Positions 18,040 through 27,117 of a stretch of DNA of 64,000 nucleotides are shown in pieces (the first letter of the stretch is position 1; every line of letters starts with the position of its first letter). The notes beneath the pieces were generated by a model. That model did no database searches, had not been told where the DNA came from, and worked only from the letters and a program-made list of their open reading frames with translations. The translations under genes were made by a program, and so were the position numbers. The DNA is from Seonamhaeicola aphaedonensis (GTDB taxonomy: Bacteria; Bacteroidota; Bacteroidia; Flavobacteriales; Flavobacteriaceae), in the NCBI RefSeq assembly GCF_003386195.1, contig NZ_QRDX01000004.1:1-64000 (forward strand), read 5' to 3'.

Positions 18040-18280
18040 ACTTTTTATCCAGTTTATTCATAAGGTGCACATACGCAAAAATGAGGATTACAAATACATA
18101 CATAGAGCCCTGTTGTGCAAACCAAAACCCCAATTTAAACCCGGCAACCTTAATGGTATTTAATTCGTCTTTAAATAATATTCCAGCTCCGTAAGAAACC
18201 AGAAACCAGATAGCCAATAGAATTAAAACATATTTAATATTCTCTCTCCAATAGGCCTTTGCCTTATCTTTTTTAGTCAT
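18023..18280 (-). CDS. DUF4212 small subunit of the symporter
   Basis: 85 residues with two membrane helices (about 15-35 and 48-72), matching the DUF4212/TIGR03647 family always found directly before VC_2705-type symporters. The start at ATG 18280 gives the typical MTKKDKAKAYWRENIKY; the open frame upstream is not conserved. Its end overlaps the symporter start by 17 bp (11 bp if the symporter starts at 18033). The first coding bases lie inside a direct repeat, and a decayed second copy occurs at 20814-20870. Confidence 0.88.
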   Translation of the reverse strand: MTKKDKAKAYWRENIKYVLILLAIWFLVSYGAGILFKDELNTIKVAGFKLGFWFAQQGSMYVFVILIFAYVHLMNKLDKKYGYDS

Positions 18281-18475
18281 TTTTAGTTGGTTAAATTCAT
18301 AAATATATAAAAACGCATTTTTAATACCATAATTTTTATGCAATCAATCGCTTATATCATAGTATAAGATGAATATTTAGCAGATTACATTAGAAAGTAA
18401 CTCAGAGAAAAAAGAATAAATGTTACTGACCAAAAAATGATGTTAGTTTTATTGTTTTAGATATATGGTAAACTG
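18237..18475. repeat. Left copy of a 240-bp direct repeat
   Basis: It aligns with 20814-21053 at an almost constant offset (2577, then 2578 bases) over about 240 bp. The left copy holds the intact start of the DUF4212 gene (minus strand) and a broken start of the TfoX-like gene (plus strand). The right copy is the reverse: intact TfoX start, broken DUF4212 start. Shared stretches include CCAATAGGCCTTTGC, GATGAATATTTAGCAGA and CAAAAAATGATG. The divergence shows that the event is old. Confidence 0.85.
18359..18475 (+). pseudogene. Remnant of a TfoX-like gene start
   Basis: It aligns codon for codon with the first 39 codons of the TfoX-like gene at 20937 without indels. The start codon is ATA instead of ATG, the third codon is TAA, and further in-frame stops occur (TAA, TAG). 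Homology ends after GGTAAA near 18472. The rest of the gene is absent here. Confidence 0.8.
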
Positions 18476-18792
18476 ACAAACACGTTTATGTAGTTGCCTA
18501 TAAGTGATTTGTTGAGTCTATTCCTCTGGGTTGTTAGTCTCAAATAAACACCGTTTTATTTGAGTTTGTTATTAAAAGTCTGTCAATACATTTGATAGTA
18601 ATATTTAATTTCGTTCCCTCTACCATTTTACCTCTGGCTTTTTAATACTCTTCTAAATGTTTGATGTGGTAGTTACTCATTAGTTAGTTGATTAAATATG
18701 ATGGTCTAAAATAATAAATTCAAATAAAATTTATTCAACTTAAAGGGTTAGTTTAAATTTTTAAGCCTATATTTATCTTTACTGCTTTTTTT
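18476..18792. other. Non-coding stretch with one inverted repeat
   Basis: No convincing gene lies in this stretch. It contains a 10-bp inverted repeat (18539-18548 with 18555-18564, CTCAAATAAA/TTTATTTGAG). Near 18770-18780 there is TATCTTTA, a weak -7 element for the acyltransferase gene. Confidence 0.5.
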
Positions 18793-19887
18793 ATGCATAA
18801 AACAAACAGATTATATTTTATAGATGCAGTAAGGGCTTTTGCGATTCTGATGATGCTTCAAGGGCACTTCATTGACACGCTTTTAAATCCTATTTATAGA
18901 GACAACACCAACATAGCCTACTCCGTTTGGCTCTATTTTAGAGGTATCACTGCTCCTGTGTTTTTCACTATTTCTGGTTTAGTATTCACTTATTTGCTTC
19001 TAAAAGCATATGCTAAAAATGATGACAAACCCCGAATTAAAAAAGGATTATTACGAAGTTTGTTCCTTATTTTTACAGGTTATGTACTACGTATTAATTT
19101 TTTGAGTTGGTTATCTGGTGAATTTAATACCAATTTTCTTGTAGTTGATGTGTTGCAATGTATTGGTCTTTCTTTAATTCTTTTGATAGGATTACATGTA
19201 CTTTTAAGAAAATACAGTTATTTATTTTCAGTAGTTTTATTTACTATTGGTTTTTTGTGCTTTCTAACTGAACCACTTTATAGAGATTTAAGCTTAACTA
19301 ATACACCATTCGTTCTAGCCAATTACTTTTCAAAAAGTAATGGTTCTGTTTTTACTATACTACCATGGTTTGGTTATTCTGCATTTGGTGCATTTACAGC
19401 CACCGTTTTTTTCAGACACGTACACCGGTATAAATTCAAATTATTAACTATAGTTGTTTTTTTTATGGTTGGTTATTTTCTCATTTATCATTCTTCATGG
19501 TTTTTGAATAAGCTATTCTATATTTCTGGTATAGAGTTATTTTATCAAAGTGCCAATTACAATTATTTATTTACCAGATTTGGTAATGTTCTTGTTTTAT
19601 TTGGATTGTTTTATAGCCTAGAACGGTTTCTTAAAGCTTCGTTTATTACAAAAATTGGACAAAAAACACTTTCTATTTACGTATTTCATTTTATTCTATT
19701 GTTTGGTAGCTTTACAGGTTATGGGTTAAAAAGATATTTAAGTAAAATTTTAAACCCACAAGAAGCTGTCATTGGCGCCCTACTCTTTGTGATGTTTGTG
19801 TGTATAATTGCGTTTTATTATGCTAAAACGAATGCATTTTTATATTCCAAAATAAAATTTTTAATTGATAAGGTGAAAAGTAATTAG
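18793..19887 (+). CDS. Membrane acyltransferase, HGSNAT/DUF1624-like
   Basis: 364 residues with about ten membrane helices. The N-terminus RLYFIDAVRAFAILMMLQGHFIDTLLNP carries the invariant Asp, Arg and His of the DUF1624/heparan-alpha-glucosaminide acetyltransferase-like family. Such proteins pass acetyl groups across the membrane to sugars or other acceptors; the acceptor here is unknown. It lies between the two direct repeats, 22 bp before an esterase gene on the same strand, so the two probably work on related acylated compounds (inference). Confidence 0.8.
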   Translation: MHKTNRLYFIDAVRAFAILMMLQGHFIDTLLNPIYRDNTNIAYSVWLYFRGITAPVFFTISGLVFTYLLLKAYAKNDDKPRIKKGLLRSLFLIFTGYVLRINFLSWLSGEFNTNFLVVDVLQCIGLSLILLIGLHVLLRKYSYLFSVVLFTIGFLCFLTEPLYRDLSLTNTPFVLANYFSKSNGSVFTILPWFGYSAFGAFTATVFFRHVHRYKFKLLTIVVFFMVGYFLIYHSSWFLNKLFYISGIELFYQSANYNYLFTRFGNVLVLFGLFYSLERFLKASFITKIGQKTLSIYVFHFILLFGSFTGYGLKRYLSKILNPQEAVIGALLFVMFVCIIAFYYAKTNAFLYSKIKFLIDKVKSN

Positions 19888-19909
19888 TACTTGTTTCGAC
19901 TATATAGTT

Positions 19910-20800
19910 ATGAAAATTTTACAAACACTTATCATCACCTCTGTATTTCAAATTGGTTTTTCACAAATACACTCAACAGATAGTCTTTACACCGTTACCA
20001 ACACAACACTCGCCTATAAAGTAATAAAAAAAGACACCTTAAAATTAGATTTATATAAACCTAAACATTTCAATGATTCAAAACCTTTAGTCATTTACGT
20101 TCATGGAGGCGGTTTTGCCAGTGGTTCAAGAGATGAATCTCATACCATTCAATTTTGTACCAAACTAGCAGAACATGGCTTTCCCGTTGCCTCAATTTCG
20201 TATAGATTAACAATGAAAAATAAAGGTTTTGGTTGTGATATAAAGGCTAAAGAAAAATTAAAAGCGTTTGATAAAGCTTCGGAAGATATTAGTTATGCCA
20301 CTAAATTCTTAATGAAAAATAGTAAAGACTTAAAAATAAATACAGACAACATAGTTTTAGCCGGTACCAGTTCTGGAGCCGAAGCTATCCTAAATCTAGT
20401 CTATCTGTATGATAACAATATCTTACCAAAAAACCACAAATTTGCGGGTGTTATTAGCTTAACGGGGGCTTTAACATCACTTGATAATATCAATGCTTCT
20501 ACTGCGATACCTACTCAATTATTCCATGGAACCAATGATAACTTAGTACCGTATTACATTGCAGCGCATCATTTTTGTGAAGAAGCAGATTCTGGTTATT
20601 TACTTTTATATGGTTCTCGGGCCATTGCAGACCGCTTAAAAGGACTTGGTAAAAGCTATTTCTTAACGTCGTTTATTGCAGAACCACATCAAAGATCGAG
20701 TGTTCCCATGCACAATCATTTCAATGACATATTAGATTTTCTCAATCATGACGTTATAAATAATAACATCAGACAAACCGAGCGTGTCTTGGGCTTTTAA
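19910..20800 (+). CDS. Secreted alpha/beta-hydrolase, esterase-like
   Basis: 296 residues with a short signal peptide (about 1-18). The alpha/beta-hydrolase core shows the oxyanion motif HGGGFASG near 62 and the nucleophile motif GTSSG near 148. An Asp region (HGTNDNLVPY near 202) and a late His (HNHFNDI near 270) complete a plausible triad. The family is that of carboxylesterases and feruloyl esterases (BD-FAE/HSL-like). The substrate is unknown. It is paired with the upstream acyltransferase. Confidence 0.82.
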   Translation: MKILQTLIITSVFQIGFSQIHSTDSLYTVTNTTLAYKVIKKDTLKLDLYKPKHFNDSKPLVIYVHGGGFASGSRDESHTIQFCTKLAEHGFPVASISYRLTMKNKGFGCDIKAKEKLKAFDKASEDISYATKFLMKNSKDLKINTDNIVLAGTSSGAEAILNLVYLYDNNILPKNHKFAGVISLTGALTSLDNINASTAIPTQLFHGTNDNLVPYYIAAHHFCEEADSGYLLLYGSRAIADRLKGLGKSYFLTSFIAEPHQRSSVPMHNHFNDILDFLNHDVINNNIRQTERVLGF

Positions 20801-20813
20801 CTTTGCTAAATAG

Positions 20814-21053
20814 ATATTTTATTTCCAATAGGCCTTTGCTTTATTTTTTATTCCTACTTTTAGTTGATTATGCTCTCTAAAAATATAAAAACGTATTTTT
20901 AATTCCGTAAGATTATCTTAATGAATTTATCACAATATGGCATACGATGAATATTTAGCAGACCGCATTAGGCTTAATCTCAAAGAAAAAAAAGCCAACT
21001 TTACAGATCAAAAAATGATGGGAGGTTTATTATTTAAAATGGATGGTAAAATG
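20814..21053. repeat. Right copy of the 240-bp direct repeat
   Basis: Partner of 18237-18475. Here the former DUF4212 start (minus strand) is destroyed: the trinucleotide that encodes ATG in the left copy is altered. The TfoX-like start is intact. Together the repeats bracket exactly the acyltransferase-esterase pair. Confidence 0.85.
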
Positions 21054-21308
21054 CTCTGTGGTATCCATATTGATAAGAAATATGGCGATAGTTTACTCAT
21101 GGCACGTATTGGTGAGGCTGTTTATGAAAAGGAACTAAAAAAACCCTATTGCTTGCCCATGGATTTTACTGGTCGACCCATGAAAGGATATATATTCGTG
21201 ACTCCTGAGGGCTTTGATTCTGAAGACGATTTGAGCTACTGGTTAGATTTATGTATCGCATTTAATCCCCTAGCAAAAGCGAGCAAACCTAAAAAGAAGA
21301 AGTCTTAA
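20937..21308 (+). CDS. TfoX/Sxy N-terminal domain protein
   Basis: 123 residues with the TfoX_N fold: MAYDEYLADRIR at the start, KKMMGG-like QKMMGGLLFKMDGKMLCGI near 26-45, and a lysine-rich tail. Full TfoX/Sxy regulates competence in gammaproteobacteria, but single N-domain proteins like this are widespread and of unknown role. The start is fixed by ATG 20937. It lies downstream of the esterase and was probably once next to the DUF4212 gene, as the direct repeats show. Confidence 0.85.
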   Translation: MAYDEYLADRIRLNLKEKKANFTDQKMMGGLLFKMDGKMLCGIHIDKKYGDSLLMARIGEAVYEKELKKPYCLPMDFTGRPMKGYIFVTPEGFDSEDDLSYWLDLCIAFNPLAKASKPKKKKS

Positions 21309-21550
21309 TTACGTTGCATTCATAAAGAAAACATAAAAAAATCATTATTAAATTTTGATACCTTTTTAATTATTCAAATTAATATATTACTTAAAAAGAG
21401 TTTTATATCTTTTATTTAGAATAGTTTTAAATTATTATTATGAATAAAAAAAATTACAAACATGATAAATGTTAGTTTTTAGTTTTTATTCTGCTTGTAT
21501 TTTTGACACTAAAACATTTAAGATAAAAAACTCTTTAAATTAGTAATAAC

Positions 21551-22156
21551 TTGAACTTAAAGAAAAAAGAAATTCTCCCAAACAAAAAGTCCAGATGGCG
21601 TCCAGTGGCTGTTGTAATGATTGCATCACTTGTTGGCTTGGGCTTTTTTATGGCTAAGGAAGCATCATTAGTTTCCTATATGTCCAACAAACCAGAGGCT
21701 TGCGTTAATTGTCATGTTATGACACCTATGTATAATAGTTGGATGCATAGCTCCCATAGAGAATATGCTAATTGCAACGATTGTCATGTACCACATGATA
21801 ATACTTTTAACAAATATTATTTTAAAGCAAAAGATGGGTTATTTCATGCCTCCATTTTTACTGCTAGAATGGAGCCCGAGGTAATGTTTATGAGAGAAGC
21901 CTCTATAGAAGTGGTACAAAATAACTGTATCCGTTGTCACGTACAACAAGTTACCCAAACTAAATACGATGGTTGGATAAATGACCACAACGCCAATAGA
22001 ATAGAAAGAAAATGTTGGGAATGTCATCAAGAAGTCCCACATGGTACCGTTCATGGTATCTCAACCATAAGAAATAATATTGCGCCTATACCAACCGATA
22101 CTTTAACAACAGTTATCCCTCAATGGTTAGACAATAAAATAAGTAGTAAAAATTAA
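21551..22156 (+). CDS. nrfH: Cytochrome c nitrite reductase small subunit NrfH
   Basis: Membrane-anchored tetrahaem quinol dehydrogenase that passes electrons to NrfA. 201 residues with one N-terminal membrane anchor (about 19-37) and four CxxCH haem sites (CVNCH, CNDCH, CIRCH, CWECH), the family count. The start is TTG 21551, because the next in-frame Met lies inside the membrane helix and would remove the basic leader. nrfA follows after 27 bp. The upstream 240 bp is very AT-rich; I saw no clear FNR-type palindrome in it. Confidence 0.93.
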   Translation: MNLKKKEILPNKKSRWRPVAVVMIASLVGLGFFMAKEASLVSYMSNKPEACVNCHVMTPMYNSWMHSSHREYANCNDCHVPHDNTFNKYYFKAKDGLFHASIFTARMEPEVMFMREASIEVVQNNCIRCHVQQVTQTKYDGWINDHNANRIERKCWECHQEVPHGTVHGISTIRNNIAPIPTDTLTTVIPQWLDNKISSKN

Positions 22157-22183
22157 TTAACACGACCCACAAATATTAAACAA

Positions 22184-23680
22184 ATGAAAAACAAGGTATT
22201 ATTTATAGTAACTGTAATTGTAGTGTTCCTACTAGGTTTGCTAGCATCCAGCATTGTAAATAGAAAAAATGAGGCTAAATACAAATATGTTCCTCAAGTA
22301 GAAATAAATGAAAATGAACCTAGAAATGAGGAATGGGGTAAAAATTTTCCAGCCGAATATCAATCGTTTTTACAAACTGAGCAAGGTAACTTTGTATCAT
22401 TTCAGGGCGGTAATGCTATGAGAGATATGCTGGAGGAAGATACGCGATTAGCAGTACTTTGGGCAGGTTATGGATTCGCTAAAGATTACAATCAAGGTCG
22501 TGGGCATCAATACGCTGTAGAGGATATTCATAATTCTTTACGAACTGGCGGACCAAAAGGAAAAGGAGATGGTCCCATGCCAGCCACTTGTTGGACATGT
22601 AAATCTCCAGATGTACCGCGTTTAATGAACGAAATTGGAATTGCCGAGTTTTACAGCGGAAAATGGGCCGATAAAGGTGAAGAGGTAGTAAACCCAATTG
22701 GTTGTGCAGATTGTCATGATTCTAAAACTATGAAATTAACCATTACCAGACCTGCTTTGGTAGAAGCTTTTGAAGCTATGGGTAAAGATATCAACAAAGC
22801 AACCCATCAAGAAATGCGTTCATTAGTTTGTGCACAGTGTCATGTAGAATATTACTTCAATAAAAATACCCCTGGTAAAGAAGGTGTTCCTTATTTAACC
22901 TTTCCGTGGAAAGATGGTATGTCGGTTGAAGCTATGGAAAAATATTATGACGATATGAACTTCAAAGACTGGACGCACAAATTAAGTAAAGCACCTATGC
23001 TTAAAGCACAACATCCTGGTTATGAAACTTATTTAACAGGAGTTCATGCTGACAGAGGTGTTTCATGTGCCGATTGTCATATGCCTTATAAAAGTGAAGG
23101 TGGACAGAAATTCACAGACCACCATATTCAATCACCTCTTAACAACATAGCTAATTCTTGCCAAGTATGTCACCGTGAGGAAGCCGAAAAACTTAGAACT
23201 AATGTTTATGAACGCCAACAAAAAGCAGCAGAAAGCAGACTACGATTAGAAGATGCTCTGGTAAAAATGCATGTTGAAGCCAAAAAATGTTGGGATTTGG
23301 GTGCTACCGAGGCGCAAATGCAAGATATCTTAATGGATATCCGTCATGCGCAATGGCGTTGGGATTATGCTGCCGCTGCACATGGGGCTTCATTCCACTC
23401 TCCTGTTGAAACAGCACGCGTATTAAGCAGTGGTTTAGATAAGGCAATAGAGGGTCGTGTAAAATTAGCACGTTTATTAGCAGATTTAGGGCATAATAAA
23501 CCTGTTGAAATGCCAGACCTTTCATCTAAAGAAAAAGCTCAAGAATACATTGGTTTAGATATGGAAAAACTAAACAAAGAGAAAGAGGAGTTTAAAGAAA
23601 ACCTGCTTCCAAAGTGGCTAGAAGCAGCAAAAAAACGAGAAGCTACTTATGGTAGTAAGCAAGTTTCCGTAGCACAATAG
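22184..23680 (+). CDS. nrfA: Ammonia-forming nitrite reductase NrfA
   Basis: Periplasmic pentahaem enzyme that reduces nitrite to ammonia with six electrons. 498 residues with an N-terminal signal/anchor (about 5-24), the diagnostic catalytic haem site CWTCK near residue 138 and four CxxCH sites (CADCH near 174, CAQCH near 215, CADCH near 297, CQVCH near 328). The active-site region with YLTGVHADRGVSCADCH is intact. It works with NrfH as a quinol-linked complex for nitrite ammonification or detoxification. A strong hairpin terminator lies 38 bp after its stop. Confidence 0.96.
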   Translation: MKNKVLFIVTVIVVFLLGLLASSIVNRKNEAKYKYVPQVEINENEPRNEEWGKNFPAEYQSFLQTEQGNFVSFQGGNAMRDMLEEDTRLAVLWAGYGFAKDYNQGRGHQYAVEDIHNSLRTGGPKGKGDGPMPATCWTCKSPDVPRLMNEIGIAEFYSGKWADKGEEVVNPIGCADCHDSKTMKLTITRPALVEAFEAMGKDINKATHQEMRSLVCAQCHVEYYFNKNTPGKEGVPYLTFPWKDGMSVEAMEKYYDDMNFKDWTHKLSKAPMLKAQHPGYETYLTGVHADRGVSCADCHMPYKSEGGQKFTDHHIQSPLNNIANSCQVCHREEAEKLRTNVYERQQKAAESRLRLEDALVKMHVEAKKCWDLGATEAQMQDILMDIRHAQWRWDYAAAAHGASFHSPVETARVLSSGLDKAIEGRVKLARLLADLGHNKPVEMPDLSSKEKAQEYIGLDMEKLNKEKEEFKENLLPKWLEAAKKREATYGSKQVSVAQ

Positions 23681-23718
23681 ATTATATTAAGTTAATAGTT
23701 TTCACCTTTTACAGGTAG

Positions 23719-23761
23719 AAAAAGATAATCTTTGAAGTGTGCTTCAGAGGTTATCTTTTTT
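23719..23761 (+). terminator. Terminator-like hairpin between nrfA and ccsBA
   Basis: AAAAAGATAA (23719-23728) and TTATCTTTTT (23751-23760) pair perfectly. TTTGAAG (23731-23737) and CTTCAGA (23741-23747) extend the stem inside with one internal mismatch. A T-run ends it. It finishes only about 13 nt before the ccsBA ATG at 23774, so no room is left for a new promoter after it. Expression of ccsBA must come by read-through or from a promoter inside or before the hairpin. Confidence 0.8.
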
Positions 23762-23773
23762 AAATCAAATGGT

Positions 23774-26700
23774 ATGAGCAAATTATACAAATTCTTTTCC
23801 TCTTCAGGATTAGCATTGATTTTATTATTGGTTTTTGCAATAGCTATGGCCGTAGCTACTTTTGTTGAAAACGATTATGGAACCGCTGTAGCTTGGTCTA
23901 GTATATACGACTCTTGGTGGTTTGAAGTTGTTATGGTAGGATTAGCCATTAGCTTTTTCTTCAATATTTTTAAATACAAACTATATAGAAAAGAAAAGTG
24001 GGCTATTTTCCTATTTCATATAGCATTTATAGTCATTATTCTTGGCGCTGGAATTACCCGGTATACCGCTTACAGTGGTATTATGCGAATTAGAGAAGGT
24101 GCTTCGTCAAACATCATTATTTCTGACACCAAACTTCTAACAGCTACTTTAAGCGATGGTAAGTCTGAAAAGACCATTCATAAAAAATTAAGCTTTTCTC
24201 CACTAGAGAATAATCATTTTGATATAGATACAGAATTTAACGGTAAGCACATTCGTATTTCATATAAGGATTATATTCCAGATGCTGCTCCAGAAGTAGT
24301 AACCGACAACCTAAAAGGTAAGCCTCTTTTAGAAATGGTAGTAACCGCTGGTGATGGGAGAAATACCATATACCTGCAAAAAGGTGAAATTGAACGTATT
24401 GGCACACACCAACACGAAGTTGGTTTTGAATCTAACAAAAAAGACATTATCAATATCCATGAGGAAGATGGGCAGTTTAAAATAAAATCGCCGCATCACC
24501 CTATAGACTTTTTTATTATGGCGAGTCAGCAAGCCGGTAAAATTAAGCAAGATACACTGCAAGACATCTCTTTAAAAACCTTGTTCCGTTCTGGCGACTT
24601 TTCCTTTGTCCCAACCGCTTTTTACCCAAATGGCACCTTTAAACTTAAAAGTTCAGCAGCCACAAATACTGATAATGATGCCACTCTAGACGATGCACTT
24701 ATTGTAGACGTTAAGGTTGACAATGAACCTATTCAAGAAACTAACCTACTCTACCGCGAAGGTTTTCTACCTATCAAACATATTTCAAATTTTAATGATG
24801 ATTTAGAAATAATTTTATCCTATGGCTCTGGGGCCATCCAATTACCATTTTCATTAAAACTAAATGATTTTCAGTTAGAGCGTTACCCAGGTTCATCTAG
24901 TCCATCAGCATATGCCAGTGAGGTTATGATTTTGGATGGAGATGATCAAATTCCGTATAGAATCTTTATGAACAACATATTAGACCATAAAGGCTACCGA
25001 TTCTTTCAGGCTAGTTATGATACCGATGAACAGGGAACCGTTTTATCTGTAAATCACGATAGCATAGGAACTTGGATTACTTACTTAGGCTATTTTTTAA
25101 TGGGTCTTGGTATGTTTTTTACTTTTTTTGGAAAAACCTCGCGTTTTCAAATTATCAATAAAAAGTTGAAAAAGTTAAAAACCAAGGCGGCTATGACAAC
25201 CGCCATATTAGTATTGTTTTTTGGTTTCCAAAATTTGTATGCCTCAACAAAACAAGATAGTATTCCAAGGGTTTCTATAGAGGCCTTAGTACAATCGCAG
25301 CAAATTGATAAACAACAAGCCAATTTTTTTGGAAGACTACTAGTACAAGATTTAGACGGACGTATTAAGCCGATAAATACATTGGCTTCGGAATGCATTA
25401 GAAAAATATCTCGTAAAGCCTATTTTAAATATCCCATTCAAGAAGACATCGTAAAATTAGATGTTAATCAAGTTTTTCTTGGCATGCATATGGCCCCTGG
25501 CGTTTGGCAGCAAATACCAATTATAAAGGCTGATACTGAGAAAACTGGCAATTTATTAAATAATATTCCCGTTGGTAAAAATGGTTTGTATGCCTTTATA
25601 AGCTTTATTGACAACAATGGTAATTACTTGCTTTCTGAAGCCGCCGAAAATGCCAATAAAAAGAAACCTGCCGAACGTAACGAGTTTGATAAAGAAGTTT
25701 TAAAAATTGATGAGCGTTTCAATATTCTGTATAATCTGTTTTCAGGTAATTACTTAAAAATCTTTCCAAATAAAGAGGACGTCAACAATACATGGTACAG
25801 TTATACATATGATTTTAAAGATTTTACCGAGGAGGATGGCAGATTTGCAAAAACCATTTTACCAGCCTATTTTAAAGATCTCAACCAAAGAAACTTTAAT
25901 GAAGCTTATGAAAAATTGAATTATATCAAAAAGTACCAGGAGGTGATTGGAACCTCTATTATACCATCTTCAGAGCGCATTGAAGCTGAATTATGGTATA
26001 ACAAAGCCAATATTAATTTCTGGTTGTTTCAGGTTTTTTTCACCCTTGGTTTTATACTTCTCATCATGTCTATTATTAGAATGTTTTCTAAAAATAAATT
26101 GATAAACATACTATGGAATGGCTCTATATTACTGACTCTAATTTCATTTTTATTATTTACGTTCAACATTATTTTACGTTGGTATGTAGCACAACATGCA
26201 CCATGGAGTAATGGCTATGAAATGTTGGTATTTGTAGCGTGGTGCTTGTTATTAAGTGGATTGATTACATTTAGAAAATCAGACTTTGCGCTACCCCTTG
26301 CAACCCTTTTTAGTGGCGCCCTGCTATTTGTGAGTTATTTAGATTGGTTAAATCCTGAAATAACCAATTTAATGCCAGTGCTTAAATCGTATTGGTTAAA
26401 AATACATGTAGCCACCATTGTAAGTAGTTATGCCCCTTTAGCCTTATCAGCCGTATTGGGGATTATGGCATTGTTGCTTATGTTGTTTAAAACCAAAAAA
26501 ACCAAATCGATCATAGAGATAAAAATAAAAGAGCTCTCTTATATTAATGAACTGTCAATGACCATTGGGTTATTTACTTTGGCCATTGGAACGTTTTTAG
26601 GTGGTGTTTGGGCCAACGAAAGTTGGGGGCGCTATTGGGCATGGGATCCTAAAGAAACTTGGGCGCTCATTAGTATTATTGTCTATGCTATTGTACTGCA

Positions 26701-26932
26701 CTTAAGGTTTGTACCCAAACTAAACAACGTTTTTACATTAAATGCTGCCAGTATGTTTGCATTTTGGTCTATTATCATGACCTCCTTTGGGGTTAACTAT
26801 TACTTATCTGGTTTGCATAGTTATGCCTCGGGTGATCCCGTTCCTGTTCCTAAATTCGTTTACGTGATTTTCTTTAGTATGGTTTTAATTACCCTATTAG
26901 TTGCCCTAAGGCAAAGAAAAGTAGAAGCATGA
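23774..26932 (+). CDS. Fused cytochrome c synthase CcsBA (ResB-ResC)
   Basis: System II cytochrome c maturation: exports haem and attaches it to CxxCH apoproteins such as NrfHA. 1052 residues in one chain. The N-terminal half is ResB/CcsB-like with three N-terminal helices, a large periplasmic part (about 90-440) and a further helix. The C-terminal third is CcsA-like with the haem-handling motif WGRYWAWDPKETW near 955 and helices with conserved His. I start at ATG 23774 (MSKLYKFFSSSG); the upstream frame from TTG 23732 would run through a terminator hairpin. It is placed next to nrfHA, which supplies nine haem sites. Confidence 0.92.
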   Translation: MSKLYKFFSSSGLALILLLVFAIAMAVATFVENDYGTAVAWSSIYDSWWFEVVMVGLAISFFFNIFKYKLYRKEKWAIFLFHIAFIVIILGAGITRYTAYSGIMRIREGASSNIIISDTKLLTATLSDGKSEKTIHKKLSFSPLENNHFDIDTEFNGKHIRISYKDYIPDAAPEVVTDNLKGKPLLEMVVTAGDGRNTIYLQKGEIERIGTHQHEVGFESNKKDIINIHEEDGQFKIKSPHHPIDFFIMASQQAGKIKQDTLQDISLKTLFRSGDFSFVPTAFYPNGTFKLKSSAATNTDNDATLDDALIVDVKVDNEPIQETNLLYREGFLPIKHISNFNDDLEIILSYGSGAIQLPFSLKLNDFQLERYPGSSSPSAYASEVMILDGDDQIPYRIFMNNILDHKGYRFFQASYDTDEQGTVLSVNHDSIGTWITYLGYFLMGLGMFFTFFGKTSRFQIINKKLKKLKTKAAMTTAILVLFFGFQNLYASTKQDSIPRVSIEALVQSQQIDKQQANFFGRLLVQDLDGRIKPINTLASECIRKISRKAYFKYPIQEDIVKLDVNQVFLGMHMAPGVWQQIPIIKADTEKTGNLLNNIPVGKNGLYAFISFIDNNGNYLLSEAAENANKKKPAERNEFDKEVLKIDERFNILYNLFSGNYLKIFPNKEDVNNTWYSYTYDFKDFTEEDGRFAKTILPAYFKDLNQRNFNEAYEKLNYIKKYQEVIGTSIIPSSERIEAELWYNKANINFWLFQVFFTLGFILLIMSIIRMFSKNKLINILWNGSILLTLISFLLFTFNIILRWYVAQHAPWSNGYEMLVFVAWCLLLSGLITFRKSDFALPLATLFSGALLFVSYLDWLNPEITNLMPVLKSYWLKIHVATIVSSYAPLALSAVLGIMALLLMLFKTKKTKSIIEIKIKELSYINELSMTIGLFTLAIGTFLGGVWANESWGRYWAWDPKETWALISIIVYAIVLHLRFVPKLNNVFTLNAASMFAFWSIIMTSFGVNYYLSGLHSYASGDPVPVPKFVYVIFFSMVLITLLVALRQRKVEA

Positions 26933-27084
26933 TGTTTACCAGTTACAGCCAAAAACTGCTAACCGTGATTCATTTTGGCATAGTGCATTCGTTAACTAGC
27001 CTTAAGAAAACGCAATAGTTAATAACTTTTGTTTATAATTCTTAAAAACTGACAAAGGTTAGGTTTTAATACATCCTGTAGAAG

Positions 27085-27092
27085 TAATTTTG
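27085..27092 (+). promoter_or_regulatory. -7 element upstream of carbonic anhydrase
   Basis: TAATTTTG matches TAnnTTTG 25 bp before the start codon. The -33 region has only GGTT-type sequence, so the call rests on the -7 element. Confidence 0.4.
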
Positions 27093-27117
27093 TTGTTATA
27101 AACAAAACTATACCTAA

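Noticed and set aside
21440-21475. Tiny 11-codon ORF upstream of nrfH as a leader peptide.
   Set aside because: It is AT-rich without visible regulatory codons or an attenuator hairpin, so it is probably chance.
21300-21550. FNR/CRP-type site for nrfHA control.
   Set aside because: I found no TTGAT-N4-ATCAA or TGTGA-N6-TCACA dyad; only a distant 10-bp AAAGAGTTTT/AAAACTCTTT pair in very AT-rich DNA.
23732-23773. Upstream extension of the ccsBA gene from a TTG.
   Set aside because: It would translate the arm of a terminator hairpin, and the added residues are not typical of the family.
26974-26990. TTTTGGCATAGTGC resembling a sigma-54 promoter before carbonic anhydrase.
   Set aside because: The GG to GC distance is 8 instead of 10 bases, too short for sigma-54.
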